In this document: in pieces, positions 24,651-33,597 of the stretch
How positions within the stretch are numbered: the first letter of the stretch is position 1
Layout of the letters: every line of letters starts with the position of its first letter
NCBI RefSeq assembly: GCF_000317475.1
Contig: NC_019729.1
Location: forward strand, 634,501 to 698,500
DNA from: Oscillatoria nigro-viridis PCC 7112
Lineage (GTDB): Bacteria > Cyanobacteriota > Cyanobacteriia > Cyanobacteriales > Microcoleaceae
Reading direction: 5' to 3'
DNA length: 64,000 nt
Made by a program: the position numbers and the translations under genes
Notes under the pieces: generated by a model
What the model saw: the letters and a program-made list of their open reading frames with translations, nothing else
Told to the model about the DNA's origin: nothing
Databases searched by the model: none

Positions 24651-26282
24651 ATGGATGCCAAAACTGTCAGAAAAATTTTCGATACACTACCTCCCAAGCG
24701 CAAGCAGGTACTCCTGAGAGTGTTAGCGGGTGAGAGTAAGGCAAAAATTGCCCTTGATATTTGTGATGGGAGCGAAGATGCAGTACAGCAGAATTTGAGA
24801 CAGCTTTATAAGGACTTTCAGCTTCGAGATGAAAGAGAACGCAAACTACCAGGGTTAATTTCTCTGTTTGCCAAGTCAATGCCTGAGTTGATAGGTGCTG
24901 GTAATTCTCAAGGGATTAACGAATCGCAGCCATCAGTCTATGATGATGAGATTTGGGTAGGTGGTGAGGAACCGAAGAGCGCAAACCCAAGCACCAGTCT
25001 CGATCGGGCGACCGTGCAGAGGTTGGAAGGCGGGCGGGCAATTCGGCAAGATAACTTTGTTGCACTTTATAAGGCTGTCGGGATAGAAAACAGGGAAGAA
25101 ATAGTTGATAAGAACCGAACTCAGGCTTCATACATGGAGTTTTCGGTCTATAAACACGATGACTGGGTAGGTCGGGAGACACTAATTGATGAATTGAGCA
25201 ATAAGGTGCGCGGGTCTTGTCGCGTCTTACTTCTAGTTGGCATTACAGGTATCGGTAAAACTGCTTTGGCGGAACGGCTAGTACAGGAATTGCGAGGAGA
25301 TTGGACGGAACACAAGGAGAATTTTGAAGATGAGAATAAAGCTTCAGACTTTGCCAGTGTCGCGCTGCAATGGCTGGAAAAGTGGGGGGAAATTGTCCCA
25401 AAGGACGATCGCAAACCAGAGCAATTGTTACGGCGCTTAGTCAAACACTTGCGCGAAAATCGCTATTTAATCCTCATAGATTCTATTGAGTACCTACTAA
25501 CAGGAAATGAAGATGATGGATGGGGTGATTTTGCTGATGAGTGGTGGGGTAAGTTTTTTGTAATCTTATTGGCAGAACCATCCTGTGAAAGTCGATTTAT
25601 TCTTACTTCTCAGGATTTGCCAACTAAGTTTGAGACAGCAGAATGCGATCGCTACAAAAATCTCTGGCATTGCCAACTTTTGAAAGGATTAGAGATACCG
25701 GAGCAAATAGCGTTATTTCAAAAATCTGAACTGGATGGCGATTTTGAATTACCATATACTCCCCTGCGAGTAATGGGGGAGGTTTATGACGGGCATCCTT
25801 TGGCTTTGCGGACAATTGCCGGAGAAATTAAGGGTTCTTATGGTGGGAAAGTTAGAGCTTACTGGAAAGATAACAGTCGTTACATTGAAGAGGTAAAAGA
25901 GGCTATTGACGAAGCTCGTAACCAAGGAATAGTTAAAGGCGATCGGGATAGGTGGCAGTTAGCATCATACACGAAAGTCTTGCGAAGAAAAGTTAAGGAA
26001 CGGATTGATAATACATTGGAACGGTTAAAAAATGATGTTTATGATGCCTATCTTTTGCTTTGTATGGCTTCGATCTATAGATGCGAAGTCAAAGAAACTT
26101 GGTGGCTGATTAATTTAGAGGACGAGGGTTATAGTGAGGAACAGCAAAAGGCAGCAATGCAAACTCTGCGCGAGCGGTATTTAGTTGAATATGGAGGAAT
26201 TGATGATGAAGATAATAGGCTGGTGGGACAACATAATTTGATTCGCAGTGTGGCGATCGCTCACCGATTAATCCTTCCATAA
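24651..26282 (+). CDS. STAND (NB-ARC type) ATPase with N-terminal HTH domains
   Basis: The 543-residue protein begins with a LuxR-like helix-turn-helix segment (residues 1-60, PPKRKQVLLRVLAGESKAK), followed by a second XRE-like half (LDRATVQRLEGGRAIRQDNF, 118-137). The NTPase has Walker A GITGIGKT (197-204), Walker B YLILIDSIEYLL (about 273-284), a FILTSQD sensor segment (about 313-319) and GHPLALRTI (about 383-391), the GxP motif of NB-ARC proteins. A winged-helix region follows. It lacks a C-terminal sensor repeat, which seems to be supplied by the next gene 2 bp downstream. The likely role is a ligand-gated switch in regulation or defence (inference). Confidence 0.85.
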   Translation: MDAKTVRKIFDTLPPKRKQVLLRVLAGESKAKIALDICDGSEDAVQQNLRQLYKDFQLRDERERKLPGLISLFAKSMPELIGAGNSQGINESQPSVYDDEIWVGGEEPKSANPSTSLDRATVQRLEGGRAIRQDNFVALYKAVGIENREEIVDKNRTQASYMEFSVYKHDDWVGRETLIDELSNKVRGSCRVLLLVGITGIGKTALAERLVQELRGDWTEHKENFEDENKASDFASVALQWLEKWGEIVPKDDRKPEQLLRRLVKHLRENRYLILIDSIEYLLTGNEDDGWGDFADEWWGKFFVILLAEPSCESRFILTSQDLPTKFETAECDRYKNLWHCQLLKGLEIPEQIALFQKSELDGDFELPYTPLRVMGEVYDGHPLALRTIAGEIKGSYGGKVRAYWKDNSRYIEEVKEAIDEARNQGIVKGDRDRWQLASYTKVLRRKVKERIDNTLERLKNDVYDAYLLLCMASIYRCEVKETWWLINLEDEGYSEEQQKAAMQTLRERYLVEYGGIDDEDNRLVGQHNLIRSVAIAHRLILP

Positions 26283-26284
26283 AA

Positions 26285-27322
26285 ATGAAAAACTCGGACA
26301 AATTTACTATGCAAAATAACCCGCTCCCATCTGGTGAGTTGATTTTGGAAAGCTTAGGTATCCATCCTCATAATCTCCCGGCTCAATTTCCAACTCGCGA
26401 GCAGCGGCTTCAGTACAGAGCAGTTGTACAGTGGCTAACTGATTATAAACCGAAGTCAGATGCTTCCAATCTTGAGAAAGTCCGGGGATACTTGGAAGCA
26501 TTTCACCATCTCTGCGAACTGAAAAACTGGGAAAGAGCTAGCAAAATCATTGAGATTAACCTTGATATACCTAATAATACAGAATTACACAATCCGCTAA
26601 TAACTTGGGGCTACTATCGTGAAGTAATTGATTTATACAGTAGACTATTGGGAAACTTAGACCCAGCCAGTGAGGCTGTTTGCTTCTTTGGTCTGGGTCA
26701 GGTATATCATTACTTAGGAAACTATGACCAAGCTATTTCTTATTATAAGGAAAGTTTATCCAGAATGTTGAAGATAGGCTATAGTTTAGGTGTTGGAAAA
26801 GTTATTGGCAGTATGGGGAACTCTTACCTTGCTATAAAAGAGTACGAGCTAGCGATTAGTTGCTATGAAGAATGTTGGGTTATTTCTAAAGAAACAAATA
26901 ATCAAGAAAATATGGGAGTAACATTGGGCAATATAGGGACTATATACTTCGCCCTAGAAATATACCACACAGCCATTGATTATGCTGAGCAACATTTCAC
27001 AATTGCAGAAAAAATAGGCGATTTAGTAGGCATAGGGATAGCACTAACTAATTGGGGAAATGCGCTATTTAAACTTGGTCATCATCTAGAAGCTGAGAAA
27101 AAGTTTTTGAGAGCAAGCGAAATTTTTAAACAAAATAGCGATCGTCGCTCTGAGGCTCTAATTTTTTACAATTGGGCGAGCTTCCAAGCGGATTTAGGCA
27201 ACATCCCTCTAGCTATTGAGTATTGCGATCGCGCCCTCTCCATCGCCACCGAATTAGGCATCCCGCTAGCAAAAGAGTGTCAGGAACGGAAGGAACAATT
27301 ACTGAGTAAACATAACCTGTGA
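26285..27322 (+). CDS. Tetratricopeptide repeat protein coupled to the STAND ATPase
   Basis: The 345-residue protein has five to six TPR units from about residue 133 (AVCFFGLGQVYHYLGNYDQA, GSMGNSYLAIKEYELAISCY, GNIGTIYFALEIYHTAIDYA, TNWGNALFKLGHHLEAEKKF) after a helical N-terminal region of 120 residues. Its ATG lies 2 bp after the ATPase stop, implying translational coupling and a shared complex. TPRs are common sensor modules at the C-terminus of STAND proteins, so this pair looks like one protein split in two (inference). No signal peptide. Confidence 0.87.
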   Translation: MKNSDKFTMQNNPLPSGELILESLGIHPHNLPAQFPTREQRLQYRAVVQWLTDYKPKSDASNLEKVRGYLEAFHHLCELKNWERASKIIEINLDIPNNTELHNPLITWGYYREVIDLYSRLLGNLDPASEAVCFFGLGQVYHYLGNYDQAISYYKESLSRMLKIGYSLGVGKVIGSMGNSYLAIKEYELAISCYEECWVISKETNNQENMGVTLGNIGTIYFALEIYHTAIDYAEQHFTIAEKIGDLVGIGIALTNWGNALFKLGHHLEAEKKFLRASEIFKQNSDRRSEALIFYNWASFQADLGNIPLAIEYCDRALSIATELGIPLAKECQERKEQLLSKHNL

Positions 27323-27391
27323 GGTATCGGTATCTAAAAGGTGTAACGTATCTGTAGTAAGCGCTTGATGAGCAACGCTTTTTCACTTCCC

Positions 27392-27727
27392 TTAAAACAA
27401 AGTGATAATTGCCGTATTAGGAGTCTCACTTAAAGCTGCGATCGCACCATAGTTTTCTCTTAGCATTCTCTCTATATCCCCTGTTGAACAATTTCCGCGA
27501 CGTATCCAAATTACCTTTGGGGGAAATCCCAACAATAGACTCAATTCACTAAAATCCGCATCCTTGGTAACAATAATATAGTCATGCTGACGAGCATAAT
27601 CCCAAACCTCGCGATCTGGTATAGTAGCTAATCCAATCCCATCAACATGAACTGAACCAGGGTAGATATCTGCGAGGCGATCGACAAGACGAGGAGAGAG
27701 ATTTTGGTCAAACAAAAGTAGCCTCAT
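27392..27727 (-). CDS. DUF5615 family PIN-like toxin
   Basis: The 111-residue protein starts MRLLLFDQNLSPRLVDRLAD and has DYIIVTKDADFSELSLLLG and PKVIWIRRGNCST, the PIN-like core of DUF5615 (Mut7-C type fold) with acidic residues D7, D55 and D57. Such proteins are predicted RNases in toxin-antitoxin pairs with DUF433. The start overlaps the antitoxin stop by 4 bp (ATGA). Confidence 0.87.
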   Translation of the reverse strand: MRLLLFDQNLSPRLVDRLADIYPGSVHVDGIGLATIPDREVWDYARQHDYIIVTKDADFSELSLLLGFPPKVIWIRRGNCSTGDIERMLRENYGAIAALSETPNTAIITLF

Positions 27728-27957
27728 GACCCAACGACTAACATAAACTGTTCGCGTTTAGCGGCGAAACTCAAGCAAGCCAAAATATCCTGTTGGGTGA
27801 GATAGGGAAAATCATCTAGAATTTCTTGATAAGTCATCCCAGAAGCAAGATATTCCAGCACGTCATAGACTGTAATTCTCATGCCTCGAATACAAGGTTT
27901 ACCACCTCGTTTACCCGGTTCGATCGTAATTATATTAGCGATATCTTGGTCTGACAT
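27724..27957 (-). CDS. DUF433 antitoxin
   Basis: The 77-residue protein has the DUF433 pattern ITIEPGKRGGKPCIRGMRIT, VYDVLEYLASGMTYQEILDD and FPYLTQQDILACLSFAAKRE, a small winged helix-turn-helix. It normally neutralises the adjacent PIN-like toxin and represses the operon. The two genes share a 4-bp overlap. Confidence 0.9.
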   Translation of the reverse strand: MSDQDIANIITIEPGKRGGKPCIRGMRITVYDVLEYLASGMTYQEILDDFPYLTQQDILACLSFAAKREQFMLVVGS

Positions 27958-28026
27958 GGCTCTCTTCTGTAGTTTCTGTTTTTAATTCTAACCTAGGAAG
28001 CTGATTTTCACGATCGCACGCCCTAC

Positions 28027-28746
28027 TCAAAGACATTCATTAAGTTGTTTCATATCCCCTTGCGGCTGCACTTGCTTGTGCAAACTAATTTTGTCGCCCA
28101 CTTCATACCCCGAATAAAAACCCGCCGCGCTGCTGACTTGAGAATCTGTTCTCGTTCTAATTTTAACCCCTCGGCCCTCTAGATAATCCGCGATCGCCTG
28201 TTGATTTTTCTCAAACATCGATCGCACTACAATCGCTGGAGTCGCCGCCGTATCCCCCGAACCCGCAATCCCTGACTTTTCCATCTCCTGTTTTTGTTCC
28301 AACAATCTTTGCCTCAACCTCGTCGCGCATCCAACTCTAAAAGCATTCAAATACGCCAATCCCCTCCCATTTCCTTTGCGGTACTTCGCTCTTTTTTCAA
28401 TCGCGGAACTCAAATATTCGTACAGATGTTTGCAAACAATCAGGTTGGTAGAAGTTCCCACCAAAAACATACTGCCATTATAAGTGTTTCGCATGGCAGT
28501 GCAACCGTTAGCGTCCGCAATTCCCGAAAGCAGCATCATTTTCCAAGTGACAAATTTCGATGTTGTTTCAACTGAGTTTTCGTCAATCTCTTCTTGGTGA
28601 TTTGGCCCTAAATCGGCGAGGCTGAGATTGTACTGTGCCAGTAAAAGAGAAGCTTTTTCGGCCGCAGCAGTCGATTCGTTTTCATTTGATGAGGTGGCGA
28701 GGGCTAAAAGCTTTTTGATTCTTTCGACAATACTTGTGTCTGGCAT
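28027..28746 (-). CDS. DUF2786 domain protein
   Basis: The 239-residue protein begins IVERIKKLLALATSSNENES then AAEKASLLLAQYNLSLADLG, the DUF2786 signature. The rest (SGIADANGCTAMRNTYNGSM, FLVGTSTNLIVCKHLYEYL, YLNAFRVGCATRLRQRL) fits the metalloprotease-like second domain often fused to it, although no clear HExxH is seen. Members are common in phages and mobile elements; function is unknown. Confidence 0.8.
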   Translation of the reverse strand: MPDTSIVERIKKLLALATSSNENESTAAAEKASLLLAQYNLSLADLGPNHQEEIDENSVETTSKFVTWKMMLLSGIADANGCTAMRNTYNGSMFLVGTSTNLIVCKHLYEYLSSAIEKRAKYRKGNGRGLAYLNAFRVGCATRLRQRLLEQKQEMEKSGIAGSGDTAATPAIVVRSMFEKNQQAIADYLEGRGVKIRTRTDSQVSSAAGFYSGYEVGDKISLHKQVQPQGDMKQLNECL

Positions 28747-28849
28747 TTTTCAATCGATTTTAGGGTGAGACTACGCGGTGGCAAGGATTTGGGTGAATTC
28801 CTATTTTAGTATAGCTGGGAATGTGCGATGTTTTTTGAGGAGGATTTTT

Positions 28850-28895
28850 TTGAACCGCAGAGGGCGCAGAGGGCGCAGAGAGAGAGAAAGAAAGA
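28850..28895 (+). repeat. GCAGAGGGC-type short repeat
   Basis: ACCGCAGAGGGCGCAGAGGG followed by CGCAGAGAGAG is a purine-rich short repeat also seen near 23380 (ACCGCAGAGGGCGC) and in a relative at 46739-46815 (CCGCAGAC, CATCTGCGG). It is the usual intergenic filler of Oscillatoriales. Confidence 0.55.
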
Positions 28896-28923
28896 AGTTT
28901 GCAACTGATGCGCGGATTGGTTA

Positions 28924-30138
28924 TTATTCGAGGATTTCTAGGACGGATTTGGGCAACAATTTATCTTTAAACCAGACTACTTTTGCCGGCACGTCATTTA
29001 CATTTACCCCAGCATTCTCCAAATTCAGCCGTTCGGAAATAGCTAAAATCAAGTTATCGCATTCAGACTTCTGTACTTGTGCAAATTTCTTTTGCAAATA
29101 CTCCGGCCGCCAATAGCCAACTATTTCTAATAAAAATACTCGCCCGTCGGGATGCACTAACCGAAAGTCGGGAATCATCACACTACCTGGAATCGGAATT
29201 AAATCCACTTCTCGCTCTAGTTGCCACTCGGTTTTTGTGGAATTCCATCTCTCAGCAAATGCGGCTTCTAACATACTATCATAAGGCTTGCCTGGGGGAT
29301 AGTGGCTGACTAAACCGCAGTCGGAATTTAGGGTAAATTTACCTGTTTTCAAAACGCCGCTAAAAGGGTCTTTTGTGTGCAGTGTCGAGTGCATACTCCA
29401 TTTGGTGACGTGCAGCAGTGCCGGCAGCATTTTCGCCAGGGCTAAGCCGTAGCGGGTGCTGGGTTTGAACAAGCTTGTAGGGCCGTCTATTGTCAGTGTA
29501 AAACCGTGGTCTGCATCGCCTTCGATGTAAGTCATTAATTGAAATAGTTTCAGATAGCGAAATAATAGTTTGTATTCTCCCGGATCGTTGCGGTGGGCGG
29601 TTAATTGAACTTGACTCGCTCGGTAAAATATGCCTTGAACTTGAGAAAGATTGTATTTGTGAAGCAAGTTTTCTGGAGTTGGTGCATTAAACTCAGTGAG
29701 GATTTTGTTTTCGTTTAAATCGGCGTATAAACCTGTAGTGATTTCGCGAGGAAAAACTTCTCTGTTTAACTCTTGGCTGAGTTCACTTGCTACTTTTTCC
29801 AGGGTTAATTGGGTGGATTGAGGGCTGGGAGTCGATCGCGCGGACAATGCAAAAACCCGCTGTCTCAACTCTGACGGTTCTAGGGGACTGATGACTTCCA
29901 AGGTGCAGAAACCGCTTTTCAGGAGGTGCGCTAATCCCCGTTTCAGCCGATAATCGGGGCTGTCGCCTTCTAATTCTAGCAAGCGTCCGTCGAGTTCGCC
30001 TTGGGTTTTGCCGATCGACTCTTGGAAGCAGTCGATCGTTTCCTTAGCTGCTTCTAAGTTTTTAGCATCTATCTTGAGGCGGAGAGGAATGATTGATTCC
30101 CCGTTTTGGCGGTGACTTAATAAATCAGTGGGTAACAT
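28924..30138 (-). CDS. Bax1-like nuclease (DUF790), partner of XPB helicase
   Basis: The 404-residue protein begins MLPTDLLSHRQNGESIIPLR, typical of DUF790, and includes a conserved middle (ELDGRLLELEGDSPDYRLKRG and FYRASQVQLTAHRND). The C-terminal nuclease core has IPDFRLVHPDGR with D324 and FLLEIVGYWRPEYL with E338, a PD-(D/E)xK arrangement with K350/K351 after it. In archaea DUF790 is Bax1, which binds XPB and cuts bubble DNA near the junction. Here it is in the same direction as an XPB-like helicase gene, with only a small DUF3598 gene between. This strongly suggests a functional XPB-Bax1 unit (inference). Confidence 0.88.
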   Translation of the reverse strand: MLPTDLLSHRQNGESIIPLRLKIDAKNLEAAKETIDCFQESIGKTQGELDGRLLELEGDSPDYRLKRGLAHLLKSGFCTLEVISPLEPSELRQRVFALSARSTPSPQSTQLTLEKVASELSQELNREVFPREITTGLYADLNENKILTEFNAPTPENLLHKYNLSQVQGIFYRASQVQLTAHRNDPGEYKLLFRYLKLFQLMTYIEGDADHGFTLTIDGPTSLFKPSTRYGLALAKMLPALLHVTKWSMHSTLHTKDPFSGVLKTGKFTLNSDCGLVSHYPPGKPYDSMLEAAFAERWNSTKTEWQLEREVDLIPIPGSVMIPDFRLVHPDGRVFLLEIVGYWRPEYLQKKFAQVQKSECDNLILAISERLNLENAGVNVNDVPAKVVWFKDKLLPKSVLEILE

Positions 30139-30153
30139 AAGCCGTGAAAAGTT

Positions 30154-30615
30154 TTACTCAATTTTGTGTTCAACAATTACCATAACTCCCCTGAGTTTTC
30201 CATCTTCTGTCAAGCTTTGGGTAGTCCGAATTCGCCGATCTGAACTGACGAGATTGATGGTTTCAACAGCCCTCAGAATGCCAGTTGCCTTGTCCCATAT
30301 TTGAAAAATTATCAAATTATCTCCAACTTCTGTCGCTAGTGTCTTGTAGTTGGCAAAAACCGAGTCGGGACTTTCAATTTGCACTTGCCCTTCACCGACA
30401 ACATGACCCACAAAATTTTGGGTTTCACTCTTGCCATTGGCATAAGTTTGAACGTTAGTTTGCCTCCACTCGTTGTCAACAATTTTCTGGGTTAACACGG
30501 CTGTAAAACGCAGGGTTTCCTTGCAGTCTGCATCGAGTATTGTCCAGTCTCCCTCCCATACTCCAGTATGTTTGGGAAAGACTTTAAAGTTAGTTAGTTG
30601 TGCAGTTTCGCTCAT
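30154..30615 (-). CDS. DUF3598-like lipocalin-type protein
   Basis: The 153-residue protein has the pattern of cyanobacterial DUF3598/calycin proteins: HTGVWEGDWTILDADCKET, then alternating beta strands with NEWRQTNVQTYANGKSET, GHVVGEGQVQIESPDSVF and SSDRRIRTTQSLTEDGKLRG. It likely forms a small barrel that binds a hydrophobic molecule; the ligand is unknown. It sits 15 bp before the Bax1-like gene and about 55 bp after the helicase gene stop, so it appears to be part of the same transcript, an odd partner for DNA repair enzymes. Confidence 0.6.
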   Translation of the reverse strand: MSETAQLTNFKVFPKHTGVWEGDWTILDADCKETLRFTAVLTQKIVDNEWRQTNVQTYANGKSETQNFVGHVVGEGQVQIESPDSVFANYKTLATEVGDNLIIFQIWDKATGILRAVETINLVSSDRRIRTTQSLTEDGKLRGVMVIVEHKIE

Positions 30616-30669
30616 TTTTAGGTAAGGTAAATTAGTTAATATTGAGATTATACACTAATTGGGCAATCT

Positions 30670-32211
30670 TCAAGATTCTTGGGAATCATCATTTTTTTCT
30701 CCCCATTTGGCGGGTAATTCTGCTGCTTTTTTGGTTATCTCTCGGTTGACTCCGTAAATGGGTGTCGGTTTGACAGTTTCTAATTTCTGATATTCAGGCT
30801 TTGGCGGTTCTATTTGTGTTTTTACTTGGGGTTTGTGAGGCTGCATTCCTCCTCGGCGGCGTTGGGATGTTCTTTCTTCGCTGGTGTCTTCGGTGACGAC
30901 TTCGTAGAGAATTGCTAACTTATTTACATCGCTGCTTTTGCGGAGAACTCTACCCAATCGCTGGATGTATTCGCGTTCGCTGCCGGTGCCTGACAATATG
31001 ATAGCAATTCTGGCGTCGGGAACGTCCACTCCTTCGTTGAGGACGTGGGAGGCGACGAGGGTTTTGTATTCGCCGCTGCGAAAGCGTTCGAGGATTTCGT
31101 GGCGTTCTTTGACTGGGGTTTGGTGGGTAATTGTGGGGATGAGAAATTCTTGGGAAATTCGGTAAACTGTGGCGTTGTCTCCGGTGAAAATTAGGGTGCG
31201 CTGGGGAGAGTGTTCTGCTAGTATGTTGGCTAAAATTCGCAGTTTGCCTTCGGTACAAAGGGCGATTTCTTTGGCTTGGCGGTGGGCTAGCATGGCGCGC
31301 CGTCCTAGGGGCGATCGCGCGCTTGCCATGATAAACTGTTTCCAACCATCCAGGCTGGATATTTTGATGTTAGACTGTTTTAAGAAGTCGTTGCGAATGT
31401 TGATTAATTCGGCGTAGCGATCGCCCTCTTCTTTTGACAGTTTTACCATGATTTGAACTATTTTATGATCGGCTAAAGCATCGCCTGCCAAATCTTCGGG
31501 TCTTTTGCTAAATACTGTCGGGCCGATGAGAAAATGTAAATCGCTGTGGCGGCCGTCGGTGCGATCGGGTGTAGCTGTCAGTCCGAGTCGAAAAGGCGCG
31601 ATCGCATATTCGGAAATTACTCGATAAAAGTCCGTTGGCAAATGGTGGCATTCGTCAAAAACCAGCAAACCGTATTTATTGCCCAAGGTTTCTGCATGAA
31701 TACTTGCACTGTCGTAGGTTGCCACTAAAATTGGCGTTTTGTCCCGCGAACCTCCGCCCAACAATCCGATTTCGATGTCGGGAAAAGCTGCCTTTAAATT
31801 AGCATACCACTGGTGCATTAAATCGAGAGTTGGTACTACAATTAATGTACTGCGACCAGTGACTTGCATGGCTAATTGTGCCAGATAAGTTTTGCCGGAA
31901 GCAGTGGGGAGGACAACTACTCCTTGGCTGCCGGCTTGCTGCCAAGCTACCAGGGCTTGTTCTTGATGTGGGTAAGGCTGCATTTCCACACTGGGTACGA
32001 GTTCGAGTAATTCGTATGCCCTAGCTTCGTCGGTGAAGTGAATGCACTCGGCTTGGAGGCATTCTACCAGCGGGCGGTAGTGAATTGCTCGAATGCGGTA
32101 TTTTTCCACGCGATCGTCCCATGTCGCAAAGTCCACCCAGTCTCTGCCTTTGGGCGGCGGGTGCAGCAGCAGCGTTCCGCGATCGAATGTTAAGGTAGGT
32201 ATCCGTGGCAT
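30670..32211 (-). CDS. XPB-like superfamily 2 helicase (archaeal type)
   Basis: The 513-residue protein has Walker A LPTASGKT (101-108), DECH at 186-189, TAT at 212-214, the R-x-D loop R217-T-D219 that corresponds to the RED motif of XPB, and motifs V/VI THQTPVKERHEIL and REYIQRLGRVLRKSS. The block APFRLGLTATPDR and GLLVFDECHHLP match archaeal XPB closely. The N-terminal about 75 residues resemble the damage recognition domain. XPB unwinds or translocates on damaged DNA. A RecQ- or RadD-type helicase is the alternative, but the DUF790 neighbour supports XPB. Confidence 0.9.
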   Translation of the reverse strand: MPRIPTLTFDRGTLLLHPPPKGRDWVDFATWDDRVEKYRIRAIHYRPLVECLQAECIHFTDEARAYELLELVPSVEMQPYPHQEQALVAWQQAGSQGVVVLPTASGKTYLAQLAMQVTGRSTLIVVPTLDLMHQWYANLKAAFPDIEIGLLGGGSRDKTPILVATYDSASIHAETLGNKYGLLVFDECHHLPTDFYRVISEYAIAPFRLGLTATPDRTDGRHSDLHFLIGPTVFSKRPEDLAGDALADHKIVQIMVKLSKEEGDRYAELINIRNDFLKQSNIKISSLDGWKQFIMASARSPLGRRAMLAHRQAKEIALCTEGKLRILANILAEHSPQRTLIFTGDNATVYRISQEFLIPTITHQTPVKERHEILERFRSGEYKTLVASHVLNEGVDVPDARIAIILSGTGSEREYIQRLGRVLRKSSDVNKLAILYEVVTEDTSEERTSQRRRGGMQPHKPQVKTQIEPPKPEYQKLETVKPTPIYGVNREITKKAAELPAKWGEKNDDSQES

Positions 32212-32648
32212 TTGTTTAGATAGGGGGGCGAGTTATGCCTGTTAAATTATAAGTGACCGATCAAATATATTGACAGCATACTCTCGATCGGCTATTATTT
32301 AATCATATCTATTAAACCCTAATGTATTTTAAACTTAAATAGGGTTAACTTAAAATTAAGTAGTAATCCTTTCAGGATTTTTCAAGCTCAATATTTCTTT
32401 CTTTTCTCCTTCTATACACCATCAGGGGTTCCTCTACAAAAAATCTCGTTCACACATCAAATAGGATGACCCTAGTATTTTTTGTACCCGAAAAAAATGC
32501 CCAAAGGTCAACAATGTCAAAAAAATGTAGTAGCTACTTGAGTCATTGCTTCTGAATAGGCAAAAGGACTTAGGTAGTGACTAAAAAATGCTTGGTATTG
32601 ATTAGATATTTTCCGCAAGGGTTCTCGTTCAATTATCATCGGAATAAT
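32212..32648. other. AT-rich divergent promoter region
   Basis: No gene is supported. It carries A/T-rich tracts (AAAAAAATGTAG, GTATTTTTTGTACCCG) and separates the minus-strand helicase from the plus-strand methyltransferase. Promoters for both must lie here; I cannot place them. Confidence 0.4.
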
Positions 32649-33494
32649 ATGTTTGATTTTATCGAATACAAAAAAAGATTTTTACAAGCGACTAAGGACT
32701 GGAATAACGAGAAGTGGAATAATTTTGATGACAATCCATTCCTGCTGTCGGCCCCAATGCTTCAAGATTGTCACGTTAAGAATTGTCGTTTTGTTGAAAG
32801 TCGATTAAAAATATTGGAATATCTGCCTAAAAATAGTGTGGTGGCTGAGGTGGGAACTCAATACGGGCGCTTTGCGGAAAAAATTATGGCTATTGCCCAG
32901 CCCAAAAAGCTGCATTTGATCGATTATAATTTTGATTTATTCAAAGCAGAAATCAGCAAAAAACAAAAAAGTCTAGTTCAAGAAGGGATAGAAAATGGAA
33001 CTGTAGAGATTCATGAAGGGGATTCTTCGACAATTTTAAAGAGCTTTCATGACGAATATTTTGACTGGATATATATCGATGCCGACCACGAATATCAAGG
33101 TGTATGCAAAGATATTCAGCAAGGTTATACTAAGGTTAAAGCCGAAGGAATAATGGTGTTTAACGATTACACGAATTGGTCGGTATGCGAGGTGATGCCT
33201 TACGGTGTGGCGAAAGCAGTCAATGAGTTTTGTATTGCGAATAACTGGGAAATGGTATTTTTTGCCTTTCAGTCCCTAGGCTATCACGATGTTGCAATCA
33301 GAAAAAATACTGGGGAAACAGCAATGCGAATTCCGTTGGAGGAAGCCAATTCGGAATTGCAGAATTACCAATATCAAATTCAACAGCTACAGTTACAGTT
33401 GGAAAAAGCTAAAAAGACGATCGACTTGATGGAAAACGATCCATTTGGGAAATTGCGATCGATCTGGGGGAAAATCCAACAAAAATTATCCTAG
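32649..33494 (+). CDS. Class I SAM-dependent methyltransferase (Methyltransf_24 type)
   Basis: From the ATG at 32649 the protein has 281 residues. It contains VVAEVGTQYGRFAEKI (motif I), LHLIDYN, then VEIHEGDSST and YFDWIYIDADHEYQ GV, the D-A-D-H motif of Methyltransf_24 enzymes. The 3' end adds a coiled coil (QNYQYQIQQLQLQLEKAKKT) often seen on sugar- or glycan-modifying methyltransferases of cyanobacteria. A GTG start at 32577 with an AAGGA box is the alternative and would add 24 residues. The gene is more AT-rich than its neighbours, a hint of transfer. Confidence 0.82.
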   Translation: MFDFIEYKKRFLQATKDWNNEKWNNFDDNPFLLSAPMLQDCHVKNCRFVESRLKILEYLPKNSVVAEVGTQYGRFAEKIMAIAQPKKLHLIDYNFDLFKAEISKKQKSLVQEGIENGTVEIHEGDSSTILKSFHDEYFDWIYIDADHEYQGVCKDIQQGYTKVKAEGIMVFNDYTNWSVCEVMPYGVAKAVNEFCIANNWEMVFFAFQSLGYHDVAIRKNTGETAMRIPLEEANSELQNYQYQIQQLQLQLEKAKKTIDLMENDPFGKLRSIWGKIQQKLS

Positions 33495-33597
33495 CCCAGC
33501 CGGATTGCCAAAGCTAAAATCTACAAGAGTATTGTCCCGCTGGGGATGGTTTTTAAGTTAGATTCGATCTACATATGCCTGAGATTAGAGGTTATAG

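Noticed and set aside
24215-32211. Prophage or integrative element covering the accessory region
   Set aside because: No integrase, terminase, capsid or attachment repeats were seen, and the genes are short operons with varied strands.
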